DNA from: Bacteroidota bacterium
GTDB taxonomy: Bacteria; Bacteroidota; Bacteroidia; Chitinophagales; Chitinophagaceae
Direction of reading: 5' to 3'
Length of the DNA: 64,000 bases
Assembly (NCBI GenBank): GCA_947452905.1
Contig: CANGEP010000009.1
Span: forward strand, 1-64,000
The notes under the pieces were generated by a model. That model saw nothing but the letters and a program-made list of their open reading frames with translations, had not been told where the DNA came from and ran no database searches. This document shows, piece by piece, positions 1 to 9,720 of the stretch (positions within the stretch are counted from its first letter, which is position 1; each line of letters opens with the position of its first letter). The translations under genes and the position numbers were made by a program.

Positions 1-585
1 AGAGGGGATGCTGAAAAAGGACAAAAAACTTTTGTGCCAGAACACAATGGCAATAAGCAAGCCATTGAATTATTAAAGCAAGTTGTTGGATTAAATAATG
101 GTATCTATTTGGATAAGGATATTATTAATGGTAGTAAGAGTAATTTTTGCATGGGAGTTGCAGGTTATCCCGAAAAACATTTTGAAGCGCCAAGCATGGA
201 GTTTGATTTACAAAGAGCAAAAGATAAAGTAGACGCAGGTGCACAATATATTATGACACAGATGTTTTTTGACAATAAAAAATATTTTGAATATGTAGAT
301 GCTTGTAGAAGTATGGGAATTAACGTTCCAATTATTCCAGGATTAAAACCAATTACAAACAAAAAGCAGTTGACTATTTTACCTAATATTTTTTATGTAG
401 ATATACCTGCCGATTTAAGAAGCGCAATGGAAGCTGCTACCACCGACGAGGCTTGTGAGCGGGTTGGAACAGAGTGGTTAATTCAACAAAGCAAGGAGCT
501 AAAAGCATCTGGTGTACAGGTTTTACACTACTATACCTTAGGAAAGCCAAAGGTGGTTAGAGATGTTTGTAAAAATGTATTTTAA
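1..585 (+). CDS. metF: Methylenetetrahydrofolate reductase, C-terminal part (partial at window edge)
   Basis: The reading frame is open from base 1, so the start lies outside the window; 194 C-terminal residues are present of the usual 300 or so. MetF reduces 5,10-methylene-THF to 5-methyl-THF with a flavin cofactor, supplying the methyl group for methionine synthesis in the cytoplasm. The sequence shows the family motifs GVAGYPEKH, then AGAQYIMTQMFFD (substrate and flavin pocket) and PIIPGLKPI. It faces metK tail to tail, so two genes of the methionine/SAM cycle sit side by side. The identification rests on recognised motifs and is firm despite the truncation. Confidence 0.93.
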   Translation, partial: RGDAEKGQKTFVPEHNGNKQAIELLKQVVGLNNGIYLDKDIINGSKSNFCMGVAGYPEKHFEAPSMEFDLQRAKDKVDAGAQYIMTQMFFDNKKYFEYVDACRSMGINVPIIPGLKPITNKKQLTILPNIFYVDIPADLRSAMEAATTDEACERVGTEWLIQQSKELKASGVQVLHYYTLGKPKVVRDVCKNVF

Positions 586-604
586 TACAGTAAAGTAAGG
601 GCAT

Positions 605-629
605 AAAAAAGCCCTGTAGAAACAGGGCT
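605..629 (-). terminator. Hairpin terminator between metF and metK
   Basis: A stem AGCCCTG / CAGGGCT (610-616 and 623-629) with loop TAGAAA is followed on the minus strand by six T (A-run 605-610). This is a good intrinsic terminator for metK. It may also stop metF transcription, where the tail beyond 629 is only moderately T-rich. Confidence 0.75.
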
Positions 630-644
630 CGCTTTGTTTATTTA

Positions 645-1895
645 TTATAATCCAAAAGTCTTTTTGACTTTGGAGACATAATCTAATTTCTCCCAAGTAA
701 ACAATTCTACTTTCATCGTCTTTGTTTTACCATCTGGAGTTGTGAATGTTTTAGTCACTGTTTCATTCTTACGACCCATATGGCCATAAGCAGCAGTCTC
801 ACTGTACATTGGTGTTCTTAACTTTAATCTTTGCTCGATAAAGAAAGGACGCATATCGAAGATACCTTCAACTAACTTACCAATTTGACCATCTGTCATT
901 TTTACTTTAGCAGTACCGTATGTATTTACGTTGATAGATGTTGGCTTCGCCACACCAATCGCGTAAGAAACTTGTACCAGCACTTCAGAAGCTACACCAG
1001 CAGCTACTAAGTTCTTAGCAATATGACGTGTTGCATAAGCAGCAGAACGGTCTACCTTACTTGGATCTTTACCAGAGAATGCACCACCACCGTGCGCACC
1101 TTTACCACCGTAAGTATCAACAATGATCTTACGACCAGTTAATCCAGTGTCACCATGAGGACCACCAATTACAAACTTACCTGTTGGGTTAATATGGTAC
1201 TTGATATCCTTGTTAAATAATTTTGCGTATTTCTTATATTTCGCTTGCACTCTTGGGATCAAAATTTGGATGATATCCTTTTTGATCTTCTCCAACATCT
1301 TACCTTCGTTATCAAAATCATCATGTTGAGTAGATACTACAATCGCGTCAATTCTTACAGGCTCGTTTTTGTCGTTGTATTCCAAAGTCACCTGAGATTT
1401 TGCATCAGGACGTAAATATTTAATAGCCTTGTTCTCTCTTCTTAATGCAGCTAATTCAATTAAAATTTTGTGCGCTAAGTCCAAAGCCAATGGCATTAAG
1501 TCTTCTGTTTCATTGGTTGCATAACCAAACATCATCCCTTGGTCACCAGCACCTTGTTCTTCTTTCTTCTTTCTATCAACACCTTGGTTAATATCAGCAG
1601 ATTGCTCGTGAATAGCACTTAAAATACCACAGCTATTTGCTTCGAACATGTATTCACTCTTAGTGTATCCAATTTTCTTAATTACACCACGTGCAATTTC
1701 TTGTACATCTAAATACGCTTTAGATTTTACTTCACCAGCCAATACTACTTGACCAGTTGTTACTAAAGTTTCACAAGCTACTTTTGACTGTGGGTCAAAT
1801 GCTAAAAAGTTGTCAATTAATGCGTCAGAAATTTGATCGGCTACTTTGTCCGGATGTCCTTCAGAAACGCTTTCAGAGGTAAATAAGTAAGGCAT
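645..1895 (-). CDS. metK: S-adenosylmethionine synthase
   Basis: This 416-residue protein makes SAM from methionine and ATP in the cytoplasm. Visible motifs are EGHPDK (residues 12-17, with the catalytic His), GAGDQG (115-120, ATP binding) and GGGAFSGKD (269-277, the phosphate-binding loop). It is somewhat longer than the 384-residue E. coli enzyme, as is common in Bacteroidota. The start is ATG at 1895. A possible -7 element TATATTTG lies at 1921-1914 on the minus strand but has no good -33 partner. SAM from this enzyme would feed the methyltransferases of the adjacent polysaccharide locus, though that link is general rather than specific. Confidence 0.97.
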   Translation of the reverse strand: MPYLFTSESVSEGHPDKVADQISDALIDNFLAFDPQSKVACETLVTTGQVVLAGEVKSKAYLDVQEIARGVIKKIGYTKSEYMFEANSCGILSAIHEQSADINQGVDRKKKEEQGAGDQGMMFGYATNETEDLMPLALDLAHKILIELAALRRENKAIKYLRPDAKSQVTLEYNDKNEPVRIDAIVVSTQHDDFDNEGKMLEKIKKDIIQILIPRVQAKYKKYAKLFNKDIKYHINPTGKFVIGGPHGDTGLTGRKIIVDTYGGKGAHGGGAFSGKDPSKVDRSAAYATRHIAKNLVAAGVASEVLVQVSYAIGVAKPTSINVNTYGTAKVKMTDGQIGKLVEGIFDMRPFFIEQRLKLRTPMYSETAAYGHMGRKNETVTKTFTTPDGKTKTMKVELFTWEKLDYVSKVKKTFGL

Positions 1896-1935
1896 ATAAT
1901 TTTATTTAAAGTGCAAATATAAAAATAGTTTATTA

Positions 1936-2676
1936 CTAACTAACTCGCCCTTCTCTATTTGTAACAATATTCTCAGCTCCAGGAGGAGGCATCGGAACTA
2001 ATTGAATTTTTCTTGAAGATATACCTATCAATAACTCATTTGCACCTAATTTTTTCAAAATAACCACTAGTGAATTCAACGCCTTTTGTTTAGAAATAAT
2101 TGCAATGACGGTCAGATAAATCAATTGGATATCGATTATAAAGTTTCTGTTTTCAATATAGAATATACCTAGCATACTTTTACCTGGTCGTATCAACTGG
2201 TTATATGCAATATCTGGATCGATTTGATCCTTTAAAATATCACCTTCATCTGAAAAAACAATTGAAGAAAAGTCTGTTATGCCGGGTCTAACAGTTAGTA
2301 ATTTCTTTTCTTCAATTGTATATAAATCAGTTTCCCTTTTAACATTTGGTCGAGGTCCAACAAGACTCATATCACCAATTAATACATTCCAAAGCTGAGA
2401 TAATTCATCTAATTTATATTTTCTAATAAACCTACCAACACCTGTAATACGTTTATCATTTGAAGAAGTTGAATCAACACCTGACTTATCTGCATTCACG
2501 ATCATTGATCTTAATTTAAGCATTTTAAATGGTTTTTCACCCTTCCCAACTCTTTGGGCTATATAAAATGGCGAATGCCAGTCTTGTATCCAAACTAAAA
2601 ATATTACAGGCAGCAATATCGGCGAACTTAAAATTAAGCCAGTAAAAGCTAGAATAAAATCGAATGTTCTTTTCAT
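1936..2676 (-). CDS. Sugar transferase, PglC-like initiating phosphoglycosyltransferase
   Basis: The 246-residue protein has one N-terminal hydrophobic segment (about residues 5-30, containing SSP, as in the re-entrant helix of this family). The catalytic core follows, with KLRSM, KLDELSQLWNV (the conserved D-E pair) and SLVGPRP. Family members transfer a sugar-phosphate from a nucleotide sugar to undecaprenyl phosphate at the inner membrane and start repeat-unit assembly. It lacks the N-terminal membrane domain of WcaJ, so it is the monotopic type. The C-terminal tail of about 60 residues is longer than in PglC. It lies 3 bp after the E1 beta-like gene, as the last gene of system A. Confidence 0.88.
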   Translation of the reverse strand: MKRTFDFILAFTGLILSSPILLPVIFLVWIQDWHSPFYIAQRVGKGEKPFKMLKLRSMIVNADKSGVDSTSSNDKRITGVGRFIRKYKLDELSQLWNVLIGDMSLVGPRPNVKRETDLYTIEEKKLLTVRPGITDFSSIVFSDEGDILKDQIDPDIAYNQLIRPGKSMLGIFYIENRNFIIDIQLIYLTVIAIISKQKALNSLVVILKKLGANELLIGISSRKIQLVPMPPPGAENIVTNREGRVS

Positions 2677-2679
2677 AAT

Positions 2680-3666
2680 TTATTTTGTAATTTGAATTAA
2701 TGCATCCATAATTTCAGATTCCTTTATATAATATTGCTGTTCTAATACTTTACTTGTAGGTGCTGGAGCATTGGGTAATGTTATTCTTTTGGGAGAATTA
2801 TTTAGTATTTTAACATCAATTTTCTCTAAAACACTTGTAATTATTTCCGAAGCCATTCCGCAAGATTCCCAATCTCCATCAACAACTAGTAGCCTGCCGG
2901 TTTTTTTAACAGACTCCAATATATCATCAATTTTTAAAGGATTCAATACTCTAATATCAAAAAAATCACATGTGATTTTGTGTGAAATTTCAATTGACTG
3001 ACACGCTTTTTCACAAAGAAGTGAAGTATAACTTAAACCCACAATAGTTACATCATTCCCGTTACGAAGCTTTTGTGGTTTAACATCATTTAAATCAATA
3101 ATTTCAATTTCAGTATATTCCTCTTCCTTTTCATAAAGCCATCTATCATCAATAAACATAACTGGATCGTCAGATAATACACTTGAAATCATTAAGTCTC
3201 TTGCATCCTTTGCTGTATAGGGCATTACAACCTTAAGGCCTGGAATATGTGCAAACCAACTATGTAAAGATTGAGAATGTTGTGCACCTTGTTCACCACC
3301 TCGATTAATAATAGCTCTAAATGTAGCTGGTGCTGAAGAATTTCCTCCAAACATATGTCGCCATTTTGCTGCTTGTGTTACTATTTGATCAACAGCAAGT
3401 AACATAAAGTCAACTCTTGGATGTACTATCATAGGTCTATAGCCACAAACTGCAGCACCAACAGTAGCTCCAGTAGTTGCTAATTCTGAAATCGGACAGT
3501 CAATAACTCTTTCTGTACCAAATTTCTTATCTAAATCAGTCATAGTAGCACCTACATACCATGGACTCCATAATCCTTGGCCTATTATAAAAAATTCCTT
3601 GTGGTTGGAAAGTAAATACTCATATGCTTCCAATATGCCTGCGGCATAGTTAGTTGTTTTTTTCAT
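2680..3666 (-). CDS. TPP-dependent dehydrogenase E1 beta-like subunit (transketolase C-terminal fold)
   Basis: The 328-residue protein matches the beta subunit of 2-oxo-acid dehydrogenase E1 and acetoin dehydrogenase. It has CPISE (cofactor glutamate region), DFMLLAVDQI, RGGEQGAQHSQSLHSWF and a C-terminal transketolase-C domain beginning near GNDVTIVGLSYTS. With the alpha subunit it would form the TPP active site that decarboxylates a 2-oxo acid. No E2 or E3 gene is nearby. It sits 2 bp from the alpha subunit, between an initiating sugar transferase and a sugar aminotransferase, so a role in sugar modification is more likely than central metabolism. The substrate is unknown. Confidence 0.87.
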   Translation of the reverse strand: MKKTTNYAAGILEAYEYLLSNHKEFFIIGQGLWSPWYVGATMTDLDKKFGTERVIDCPISELATTGATVGAAVCGYRPMIVHPRVDFMLLAVDQIVTQAAKWRHMFGGNSSAPATFRAIINRGGEQGAQHSQSLHSWFAHIPGLKVVMPYTAKDARDLMISSVLSDDPVMFIDDRWLYEKEEEYTEIEIIDLNDVKPQKLRNGNDVTIVGLSYTSLLCEKACQSIEISHKITCDFFDIRVLNPLKIDDILESVKKTGRLLVVDGDWESCGMASEIITSVLEKIDVKILNNSPKRITLPNAPAPTSKVLEQQYYIKESEIMDALIQITK

Positions 3667-3668
3667 AA

Positions 3669-4697
3669 CTAATTAGAATAAACAGGATTTAATAAAAATT
3701 CTTCTTGAGGAAAGGCGGCCATTTCTGCTCTATTCCAATCATTATTTATTTTTTGATCTATTTCCGATAATAGCGATTCATACTCTTGTTCAGTATAGAT
3801 TCCATTGTCTTTCATCGCAACAAATAATCTTTTAATAGGATCTCTTTCTTTCCATGCAGTTAATTGATCTCCCCTTTTGACACCAACATCAATATCATCA
3901 CGGTGTCCTACATGACCTTTCCATCTGTATGTATATGCCTCCATATAGAATGGCTTATTATTACGAATTTCTAAAATTTCAGAAATAAGTAATTTATACA
4001 TTCCTACTACATCGTTACCATCTACAGTTGCATTTGAAATTTGATGAGCTTTAGCAAATCGGGATGTAGAATTTGATGGTTGCCTTAAGTCTATATGCAA
4101 GTGACTTGCAAACAAATTATTTTCACATACATACAAAACAGGTAAATTCATAATTGAAGCCATATTTAATGATTCATGCAACACACCTTCTTCACATGAT
4201 CCATCACCAAAATAACTAATTGCAATATCTCCAGTTTTGTCCATTTTAGCAGCTAAACCTGCACCAGTAGCAATAGGAATTGTCGCACCTACAATTGGAA
4301 CTGAGCCTTTAAAACCATTCTCATTATCAACTATATGCATTGATCCACCCATTCCATGGGAACATCCATCATATTTTCCTAAAACTTCTGCAAAAAGAGA
4401 GTATGTGTTTTCATTTAAAGCTAAGAAATGCGCATGTGATCTATGTGCACCAAAAGCTCTATCTGTTTTTCTCATAACTAAAGCTACTGCTACACCTATT
4501 GCCTCTTGACCAATGCCTAAGTGACAGGGACATTTAATTTTTCCTGATTCAACATGTTCGGAAAGTTTTTCTTCAGCTTTCCGGATTAAAATCATTTTTC
4601 GAAGCATATCAATTAACATAGATTTTTCAACACCATCTATATTAATACTATTCCTGAAATTTAAAGGATCTATTAACTCTTTAACTTCTTGATTCAT
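3669..4697 (-). CDS. TPP-dependent dehydrogenase E1 alpha-like subunit
   Basis: The 342-residue protein carries the TPP/Mg signature GDG (164-166) through ENN (192-194) and the conserved HRSHAH loop (85-90). SCPCH-like residues KCPCHLGIGQEA near 55-66 match the family N-terminal region. It would bind TPP together with the beta subunit encoded 2 bp downstream. Its start codon overlaps the aminotransferase stop by one base, so the three genes are translationally linked. Comparable E1 pairs in sugar antibiotic clusters (avilamycin AviB1/AviB2, from memory) are proposed to add a two-carbon branch to a keto-sugar. That parallel is inference. Confidence 0.88.
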   Translation of the reverse strand: MNQEVKELIDPLNFRNSINIDGVEKSMLIDMLRKMILIRKAEEKLSEHVESGKIKCPCHLGIGQEAIGVAVALVMRKTDRAFGAHRSHAHFLALNENTYSLFAEVLGKYDGCSHGMGGSMHIVDNENGFKGSVPIVGATIPIATGAGLAAKMDKTGDIAISYFGDGSCEEGVLHESLNMASIMNLPVLYVCENNLFASHLHIDLRQPSNSTSRFAKAHQISNATVDGNDVVGMYKLLISEILEIRNNKPFYMEAYTYRWKGHVGHRDDIDVGVKRGDQLTAWKERDPIKRLFVAMKDNGIYTEQEYESLLSEIDQKINNDWNRAEMAAFPQEEFLLNPVYSN

Positions 4698-5803
4698 TAG
4701 TTATAAAATTTAATAATTTGATCACAAACGTAGTCAACATCTTCATTTGTTAATGCGGTATTCATTGGGATCATTAAACATTTTGTAAACATTTCCTCAG
4801 TATATGGAAGCCCCTTTCCGGTAAATCCTAAACTAGTAATTGAATGAACCGGTTGTCCGCCCCATTGAATCAAAGTGCCAACTCCATTTTCTTTCAAAAA
4901 GTTTTTTAATTCATCACGACGCTCTGCTTCAATTTCATAATTTTGGTATACATCGAAATAATCTGCATCATCGTCTGGCGAAGGGGGCAATAGAAGCTCT
5001 TTAATATGACCTAGTTTTGATTGATAAATTCCTGCTATTTCACGCCTACGAATAATTTCATCTTCATAATAGCTAAGTTTATAATTCAAAAACGCAGCTT
5101 GCAAATTATCTAATCTAGAATTAAAACCCCACATTACAAATACACCATCGTCATTTCGTCCATGATCACGTAATAACATTACTTTTTCAAACATTTCTTT
5201 ATCATTTGTAACAAACCCTCCAGCATCTCCAAAGCTTCCTAAATTTTTAGCTGGATAAAAACTTATTGTACCTCCTTTATCAAATGTACCAACTCCCTTT
5301 CCTTTGTGCTTAGCGCCTAGTCCTTGTGCTGCATCTTCAAGTACAATCAAATTATGCTCTTTAGCTATTTTCATAATTTCTTCCATATCACAACATCTAC
5401 CATTTAACTGTGTTGGTAAAATTGCTTTTGTCCTAGGTGTTATTAATTTTTTTATTGATTCAGGATCAATCATATGATCTTTTCTACAATCCGCTGGTAC
5501 TGGTATAGCACCAACAAAATGAATAGATGCTGCTGTTGCAATATAAGTGTGTGATGCAAATATTACTTCATCTCCTTTACCAATTCCAGCTGCCATTAGA
5601 GCAAGCCAAATTGCATCTGTACCATTTGCAAGTCCTACAGCATATTTTGTTCCTGCAAATTTTGCTAAATTATCTTCAAATTCCTTGAGATCTCTTTGTA
5701 ATATATAGGCGCCTCTATGACCCACTTCTCTAAAAATATTTACAAAGTCCTCTTCTCTAGATTTAAACAAATACGGATAATTAAAAAATGGTACGTTTTT
5801 CAT
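4697..5803 (-). CDS. DegT/DnrJ/EryC1/StrS family sugar aminotransferase
   Basis: The 368-residue PLP-dependent enzyme belongs to the family that aminates nucleotide-linked keto-sugars with glutamate as donor. K186 in FYPAKNLG is the expected Schiff-base lysine, D157 in LEDAAQ contacts the PLP ring nitrogen, and GLANGTDA (57-64) fits the phosphate-binding part. A small number of family members are dehydrases with His in place of this Lys; here the Lys is present. It appears to head the unit aminotransferase - E1 alpha - E1 beta - sugar transferase. A 330-bp non-coding stretch lies upstream. Confidence 0.9.
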   Translation of the reverse strand: MKNVPFFNYPYLFKSREEDFVNIFREVGHRGAYILQRDLKEFEDNLAKFAGTKYAVGLANGTDAIWLALMAAGIGKGDEVIFASHTYIATAASIHFVGAIPVPADCRKDHMIDPESIKKLITPRTKAILPTQLNGRCCDMEEIMKIAKEHNLIVLEDAAQGLGAKHKGKGVGTFDKGGTISFYPAKNLGSFGDAGGFVTNDKEMFEKVMLLRDHGRNDDGVFVMWGFNSRLDNLQAAFLNYKLSYYEDEIIRRREIAGIYQSKLGHIKELLLPPSPDDDADYFDVYQNYEIEAERRDELKNFLKENGVGTLIQWGGQPVHSITSLGFTGKGLPYTEEMFTKCLMIPMNTALTNEDVDYVCDQIIKFYN

Positions 5804-6133
5804 GTTTTTAAAATTTATTTTTTGTATATTATGAAAATTTATAATTATTTAAAGCTAATCGTTTTAATTTGAATTTTTACGTTTGATAAATATTTTTTCT
5901 ATAAAAGCTGCTTTAAATTCATTTAAAAAAAATATTACTACACTTTCTGAATACAATTTAAGTATTTGAATAATATTACAAACCAGTTCTAATTTTACAC
6001 TGTAAAATGAAGATTATTGTATTTAACTAAAAATAAATTATTAAATAAATTTAAATGTTCGCGCCAAATTATACTTTAGTATGTCTTAAAAATAATTTAA
6101 AGTATTATTTGATGATTTGATAAATATATTATA
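5804..6133. other. AT-rich intergenic region without a supported gene
   Basis: These 330 bp are extremely AT-rich, with no open frame carrying protein-like composition and no strong hairpin followed by T's. The region should hold the end of the upstream unit and the promoter of the aminotransferase unit. I found no exact TTTG-N(19-21)-TAnnTTTG match on the minus strand. Confidence 0.5.
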
Positions 6134-7231
6134 CTAAATTCTAGGTAAGACTAAGTTTTTTGCTTTATCTTGATAAAAATTTTCAGCACCCTTCCATGGA
6201 ATTTTATCCTTTTGTACAGGTGCAGTTTTAGTTAACAATTTGAATACGCCAACAATAACCCCTATACCATGAATAAAGTGATAAAGAAAAAAACAAGGCG
6301 GTAGCATTAAAATGTATTTTATCTGCTTATATCTAACTGCTTGCTGAATAGCAGATAAAAAAGAAAGTAAAAAATATAATCCAAGTATACTAAAATAAAG
6401 AAACTTTATAGCGGTAAAGAATATTGCTAAGAATCCTCCTATGATAATTCCGCCGGCAAAAACCCCTGTAATTGCATGTCTTATTGCAAATGCATATGGA
6501 GCAACATACCACAGATATGCATTATAAGGAGCTTCTTTATAAAATTGTTTTTTATAAAAACTAATCAGGTCAGGTTGATTATGATAATAAACAAGTATTT
6601 CTGAATTTCTCCATACTTTTCCTCCGTTTGATGATATCCTTCTATTAAATTCATAATCTTGAGCACGTATAAGCCTTTCATCTAATAAACCGATCTTTTC
6701 AAAAAGTGATCTTTTAAAAAAACCATAAGGTACCGTATCGACAATACTTTCTTCTTTCTCCCCAGTTCTAAATCCTGCATCTCCAACTCCAAATTTATGA
6801 GTTGTAAGTGCCTGTACTAGCTTGGCCTGAATGGAATCACCTCCTGGCAAAGTGATAAATAACCCTCCAACATTATCTGCTTTTGTTCTCAAAGCTGTTT
6901 CTAAGCATAATTTAAGATAGTTTTTGGGATAAATTGAATGAGCATCTAATCTCATTATCCATTCTCCTTTGGCAAACTGAAGAGCTTTATTAATTGCAAA
7001 AGATTGATAAATTTCATTATTACTTATCAACTTTATTGAAGAATCTTCTTCTTGAAGTTTTTTAATTATTTCAATTGTTTTATCAAACGAATTACCGTCT
7101 AATAATAAAATCTCAATTTGATAATTTTCAGGAATTATAAACCTCCGAACTGAATTCACACATTGTTGAATATATAGTTCTTCATTCCTACACGGAATCA
7201 CTACTGAGATAATGTTCGTTTGATTTGTCAT
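6134..7231 (-). CDS. Glycosyltransferase family 2, ExoA-like, with C-terminal membrane helices
   Basis: The 365-residue protein has a GT-A domain beginning SVVIPCRNEE, with LLDGNSFD (about 54-61) and MRLDAHS as the nucleotide/metal-binding acidic sites. The acceptor-side motif RAQDYEFNRRI follows. At least three hydrophobic segments lie between about 240 and 320. This layout matches ExoA-type transferases that act on lipid-linked acceptors at the inner-membrane cytoplasmic face. The gene overlaps the upstream polymerase-like gene by 44 bp. The sugar transferred cannot be told from sequence. Confidence 0.85.
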   Translation of the reverse strand: MTNQTNIISVVIPCRNEELYIQQCVNSVRRFIIPENYQIEILLLDGNSFDKTIEIIKKLQEEDSSIKLISNNEIYQSFAINKALQFAKGEWIMRLDAHSIYPKNYLKLCLETALRTKADNVGGLFITLPGGDSIQAKLVQALTTHKFGVGDAGFRTGEKEESIVDTVPYGFFKRSLFEKIGLLDERLIRAQDYEFNRRISSNGGKVWRNSEILVYYHNQPDLISFYKKQFYKEAPYNAYLWYVAPYAFAIRHAITGVFAGGIIIGGFLAIFFTAIKFLYFSILGLYFLLSFLSAIQQAVRYKQIKYILMLPPCFFLYHFIHGIGVIVGVFKLLTKTAPVQKDKIPWKGAENFYQDKAKNLVLPRI

Positions 7232-8624
7232 CTTTTTTTAACCTTTTATTTATATAATTGATAAGCTCTGCAAATATTAAAAATAAAAAAAACTGTTTTG
7301 TGAATAGTACAAATAATTTAAGTATTGTCATAGTGTGAAGACTTGTAATCGTATCAAACATCATGATCCATATCACCATCCCTTTAATACTTTTAAATGG
7401 ATTTAATTTATTAGACATGTATTCAAGAATAAATCCCAAAAATATGAACCCAAAAAACACAGCCACTAGACCACCTCTAATTAAAAAATCTCCGATTAAC
7501 ATAGTTGGAGAACTACCTCCAATTTCGGGCCTAAATCCAATACCTTCCATTATTATAGCATCGTAATTAAAACTTAGCATAGTTTCAGGCCTGATCAATG
7601 TTGGAACTAAAAAAACGGGAGACATCAATAGATCTGTAAAACCAATCAATTGGCCATTTGGATATTGAAGATACTCATAAATATATCCTACAGAAGTGTA
7701 ATCTGATAATCTTCTGCCTAACAATGCGAGTGTTTTTGTGTTTTCAGTATCTTTTAAAAACTTAGGCAAAGAAAACGCATCTGTCATTCTGTCAAAAATG
7801 CTTCCATGTGAATTAACCTCATTTCTTAGATATTCAAGTAATGGAAGCGAAATTGTCAAAATGATAATTATAAATGAAACCCATAATAATTTAGGTATAC
7901 TAAATTTTATAGTATTTATATACAAAACAAAAACTAACACTATAGGCAATAGAATAAATCTTCTTGACCCACTTGGTAACATTAATAAAATAATTATAGA
8001 AATATAAATTAATAACACTATACCATCTCTTTTTCGTTTAAATATAAAATAATTGTAGCATTGGAGACCTAGCCCTACATAACCAAAGTATAGTAGATAA
8101 CCAATAATTCCGTAACTATTAGCAAATTTATTATCATAATCTCCAGCAACACTATGATAATATGTATTTGTTTTTATAGCAATAATTATATAAAGAACAA
8201 AACAACTAAGAAGAGATAATATTAAATATAAACTCACTCTAGTCTTTTTGAAATAGTGTTTGTTATCAAAAATTTTATTTTTTTTAAAAAAAGACTTATA
8301 TCCCATAATCCCAATGCTTAAACCCATCATTGCGATCGTTAAACAAATCATACCACCAACAGTTAATGAAAATTCAGATTCTAATATGGAATCGCTTTTA
8401 GTTTCCAAGCTATCAACCAAAAAAGAAGCTAATGGATATTGAACTAAATGGCCTAGTATTAAAATTGCATTGAAAGAAAAAAAAGAAAATTGAGTAAGGT
8501 ACAATGCAAAAAGACAAGATAGCAATGCAATAATATTATAATAAAAATAGTTTTGCTTATAACAAAATAATGAAAATAACGAAATGATAAATAAAATTAT
8601 AGCAATTTGCTTGTTTTTTGTCAT
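7188..8624 (-). CDS. O-antigen/EPS polymerase-like membrane protein (Wzy candidate of system A)
   Basis: The 478-residue protein is almost entirely hydrophobic, with about ten or more predicted membrane segments and a larger polar loop around residues 270-370. Wzy polymerases have this form and join lipid-linked repeat units on the periplasmic face of the inner membrane. Sequence conservation in Wzy proteins is low, so the call rests on topology and context: it is the only such protein in system A and lies among glycosyltransferases. It overlaps the following GT2 gene by 44 bp. Confidence 0.75.
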   Translation of the reverse strand: MTKNKQIAIILFIISLFSLFCYKQNYFYYNIIALLSCLFALYLTQFSFFSFNAILILGHLVQYPLASFLVDSLETKSDSILESEFSLTVGGMICLTIAMMGLSIGIMGYKSFFKKNKIFDNKHYFKKTRVSLYLILSLLSCFVLYIIIAIKTNTYYHSVAGDYDNKFANSYGIIGYLLYFGYVGLGLQCYNYFIFKRKRDGIVLLIYISIIILLMLPSGSRRFILLPIVLVFVLYINTIKFSIPKLLWVSFIIIILTISLPLLEYLRNEVNSHGSIFDRMTDAFSLPKFLKDTENTKTLALLGRRLSDYTSVGYIYEYLQYPNGQLIGFTDLLMSPVFLVPTLIRPETMLSFNYDAIIMEGIGFRPEIGGSSPTMLIGDFLIRGGLVAVFFGFIFLGFILEYMSNKLNPFKSIKGMVIWIMMFDTITSLHTMTILKLFVLFTKQFFLFLIFAELINYINKRLKKDDKSNEHYLSSDSV

Positions 8625-8634
8625 TTATTACTAT

Positions 8635-9720
8635 CTAAGGTTTATTATTTGCGATAACATTTGTATATGCGTCTAACATTGCTTCCAAAGACTTTTCCCA
8701 TGTAAAATTCTGCTCTACGAACTTAATTCCATTTTTTCCCATTTGAGATCTTAAAGAATCATCATTTACCAAATTGGCAATCGCATTTGCTGCCTCTATA
8801 CAATTTTCGCGCTTAACTATAAAACCAGTTTTACAATCAATAACTACTTCTTTAAACCCGAATGCATCTGAAACTACTACTGGAAGTCCAACAGAACTAG
8901 CCTCCAACACGGAAACGCCAAAACTTTCATGCCTACTCAAGGCAACAAAAATATCAAATTCATTCAGAAATTTCGGTACATCAGAATGTTCAATTCTACC
9001 GATGAATTCAACATCAGTTCCTAGTCCCAAGGAATTAGCTTTTTCCTTTAAAAAAAACAATTGACTTCCACCTCCAATAATTTGCAATTTTAAATTAATA
9101 GATGGGTCAATATTTTTCTTAAGTAAATGAAAACTTTCAATCAACACATCAATCCCATAGTTAATTTCTAAAGTCTTTATTGTACCAATAAGCAAATAAT
9201 TTTTTTTAGGGGTAAAAATGGGCTTGAAAATATTTTGATCAATCCCAAATGGAGTAATATGTATCCGCTTAATTTTATTATATTTTCTTATCTCATCCCT
9301 CATGCAAAAACTTGTAGAAGCTAGTTCAGTTGCATTTTGCAAAATCTTTTGTATAATTAATTTTTGTATAATACCTCTTCTAGGGAATTCGAATATATCT
9401 GAACCCCAAACAGAAAGTAATGAAGGTTTAAATCTTGAAAGCATGCTCAAAAAACCATATCCTGACGCATAATGAGTATTTAATATTTGAGGTTCTATCT
9501 TTTTAAGAATTCTTCTAATTACAAAAATATTTAAAAAATAACCCATATTTCCTTTTATGGGTAGTGAATAAAATAAAACAGCTTCACTAATCTCAGTGGA
9601 CTTATAATGCTGACTGATTAGATGTACCTCAACTCCAATTTTTGACAAACCATTTACCCACTTTACAGTATGTGGATTATCCGCTGCCGCCAAAATTGCA
9701 ATTTTCTTTACTTCTTTCAT
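8635..9720 (-). CDS. Glycosyltransferase family 4
   Basis: The 361-residue GT-B enzyme has an N-terminal acceptor domain with TVKWVNGLS and NTHYASGYGF. Its C-terminal donor domain contains the E-x7-E pair (E265 and E273 in RHESFGVSVLEA) of retaining GT4 transferases. It acts in the cytoplasm on the growing lipid-linked repeat unit. The start is ATG at 9720, overlapping the GT9 stop by 4 bp, which suggests coupled translation. Donor and linkage are not predictable. Confidence 0.88.
   Translation of the reverse strand: MKEVKKIAILAAADNPHTVKWVNGLSKIGVEVHLISQHYKSTEISEAVLFYSLPIKGNMGYFLNIFVIRRILKKIEPQILNTHYASGYGFLSMLSRFKPSLLSVWGSDIFEFPRRGIIQKLIIQKILQNATELASTSFCMRDEIRKYNKIKRIHITPFGIDQNIFKPIFTPKKNYLLIGTIKTLEINYGIDVLIESFHLLKKNIDPSINLKLQIIGGGSQLFFLKEKANSLGLGTDVEFIGRIEHSDVPKFLNEFDIFVALSRHESFGVSVLEASSVGLPVVVSDAFGFKEVVIDCKTGFIVKRENCIEAANAIANLVNDDSLRSQMGKNGIKFVEQNFTWEKSLEAMLDAYTNVIANNKP

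Noticed and set aside
2680..4697. E1 alpha/beta as part of a pyruvate dehydrogenase complex
   Set aside because: No E2 lipoyl protein or E3 flavoprotein is nearby, and the flanking genes are an aminotransferase and a sugar transferase.
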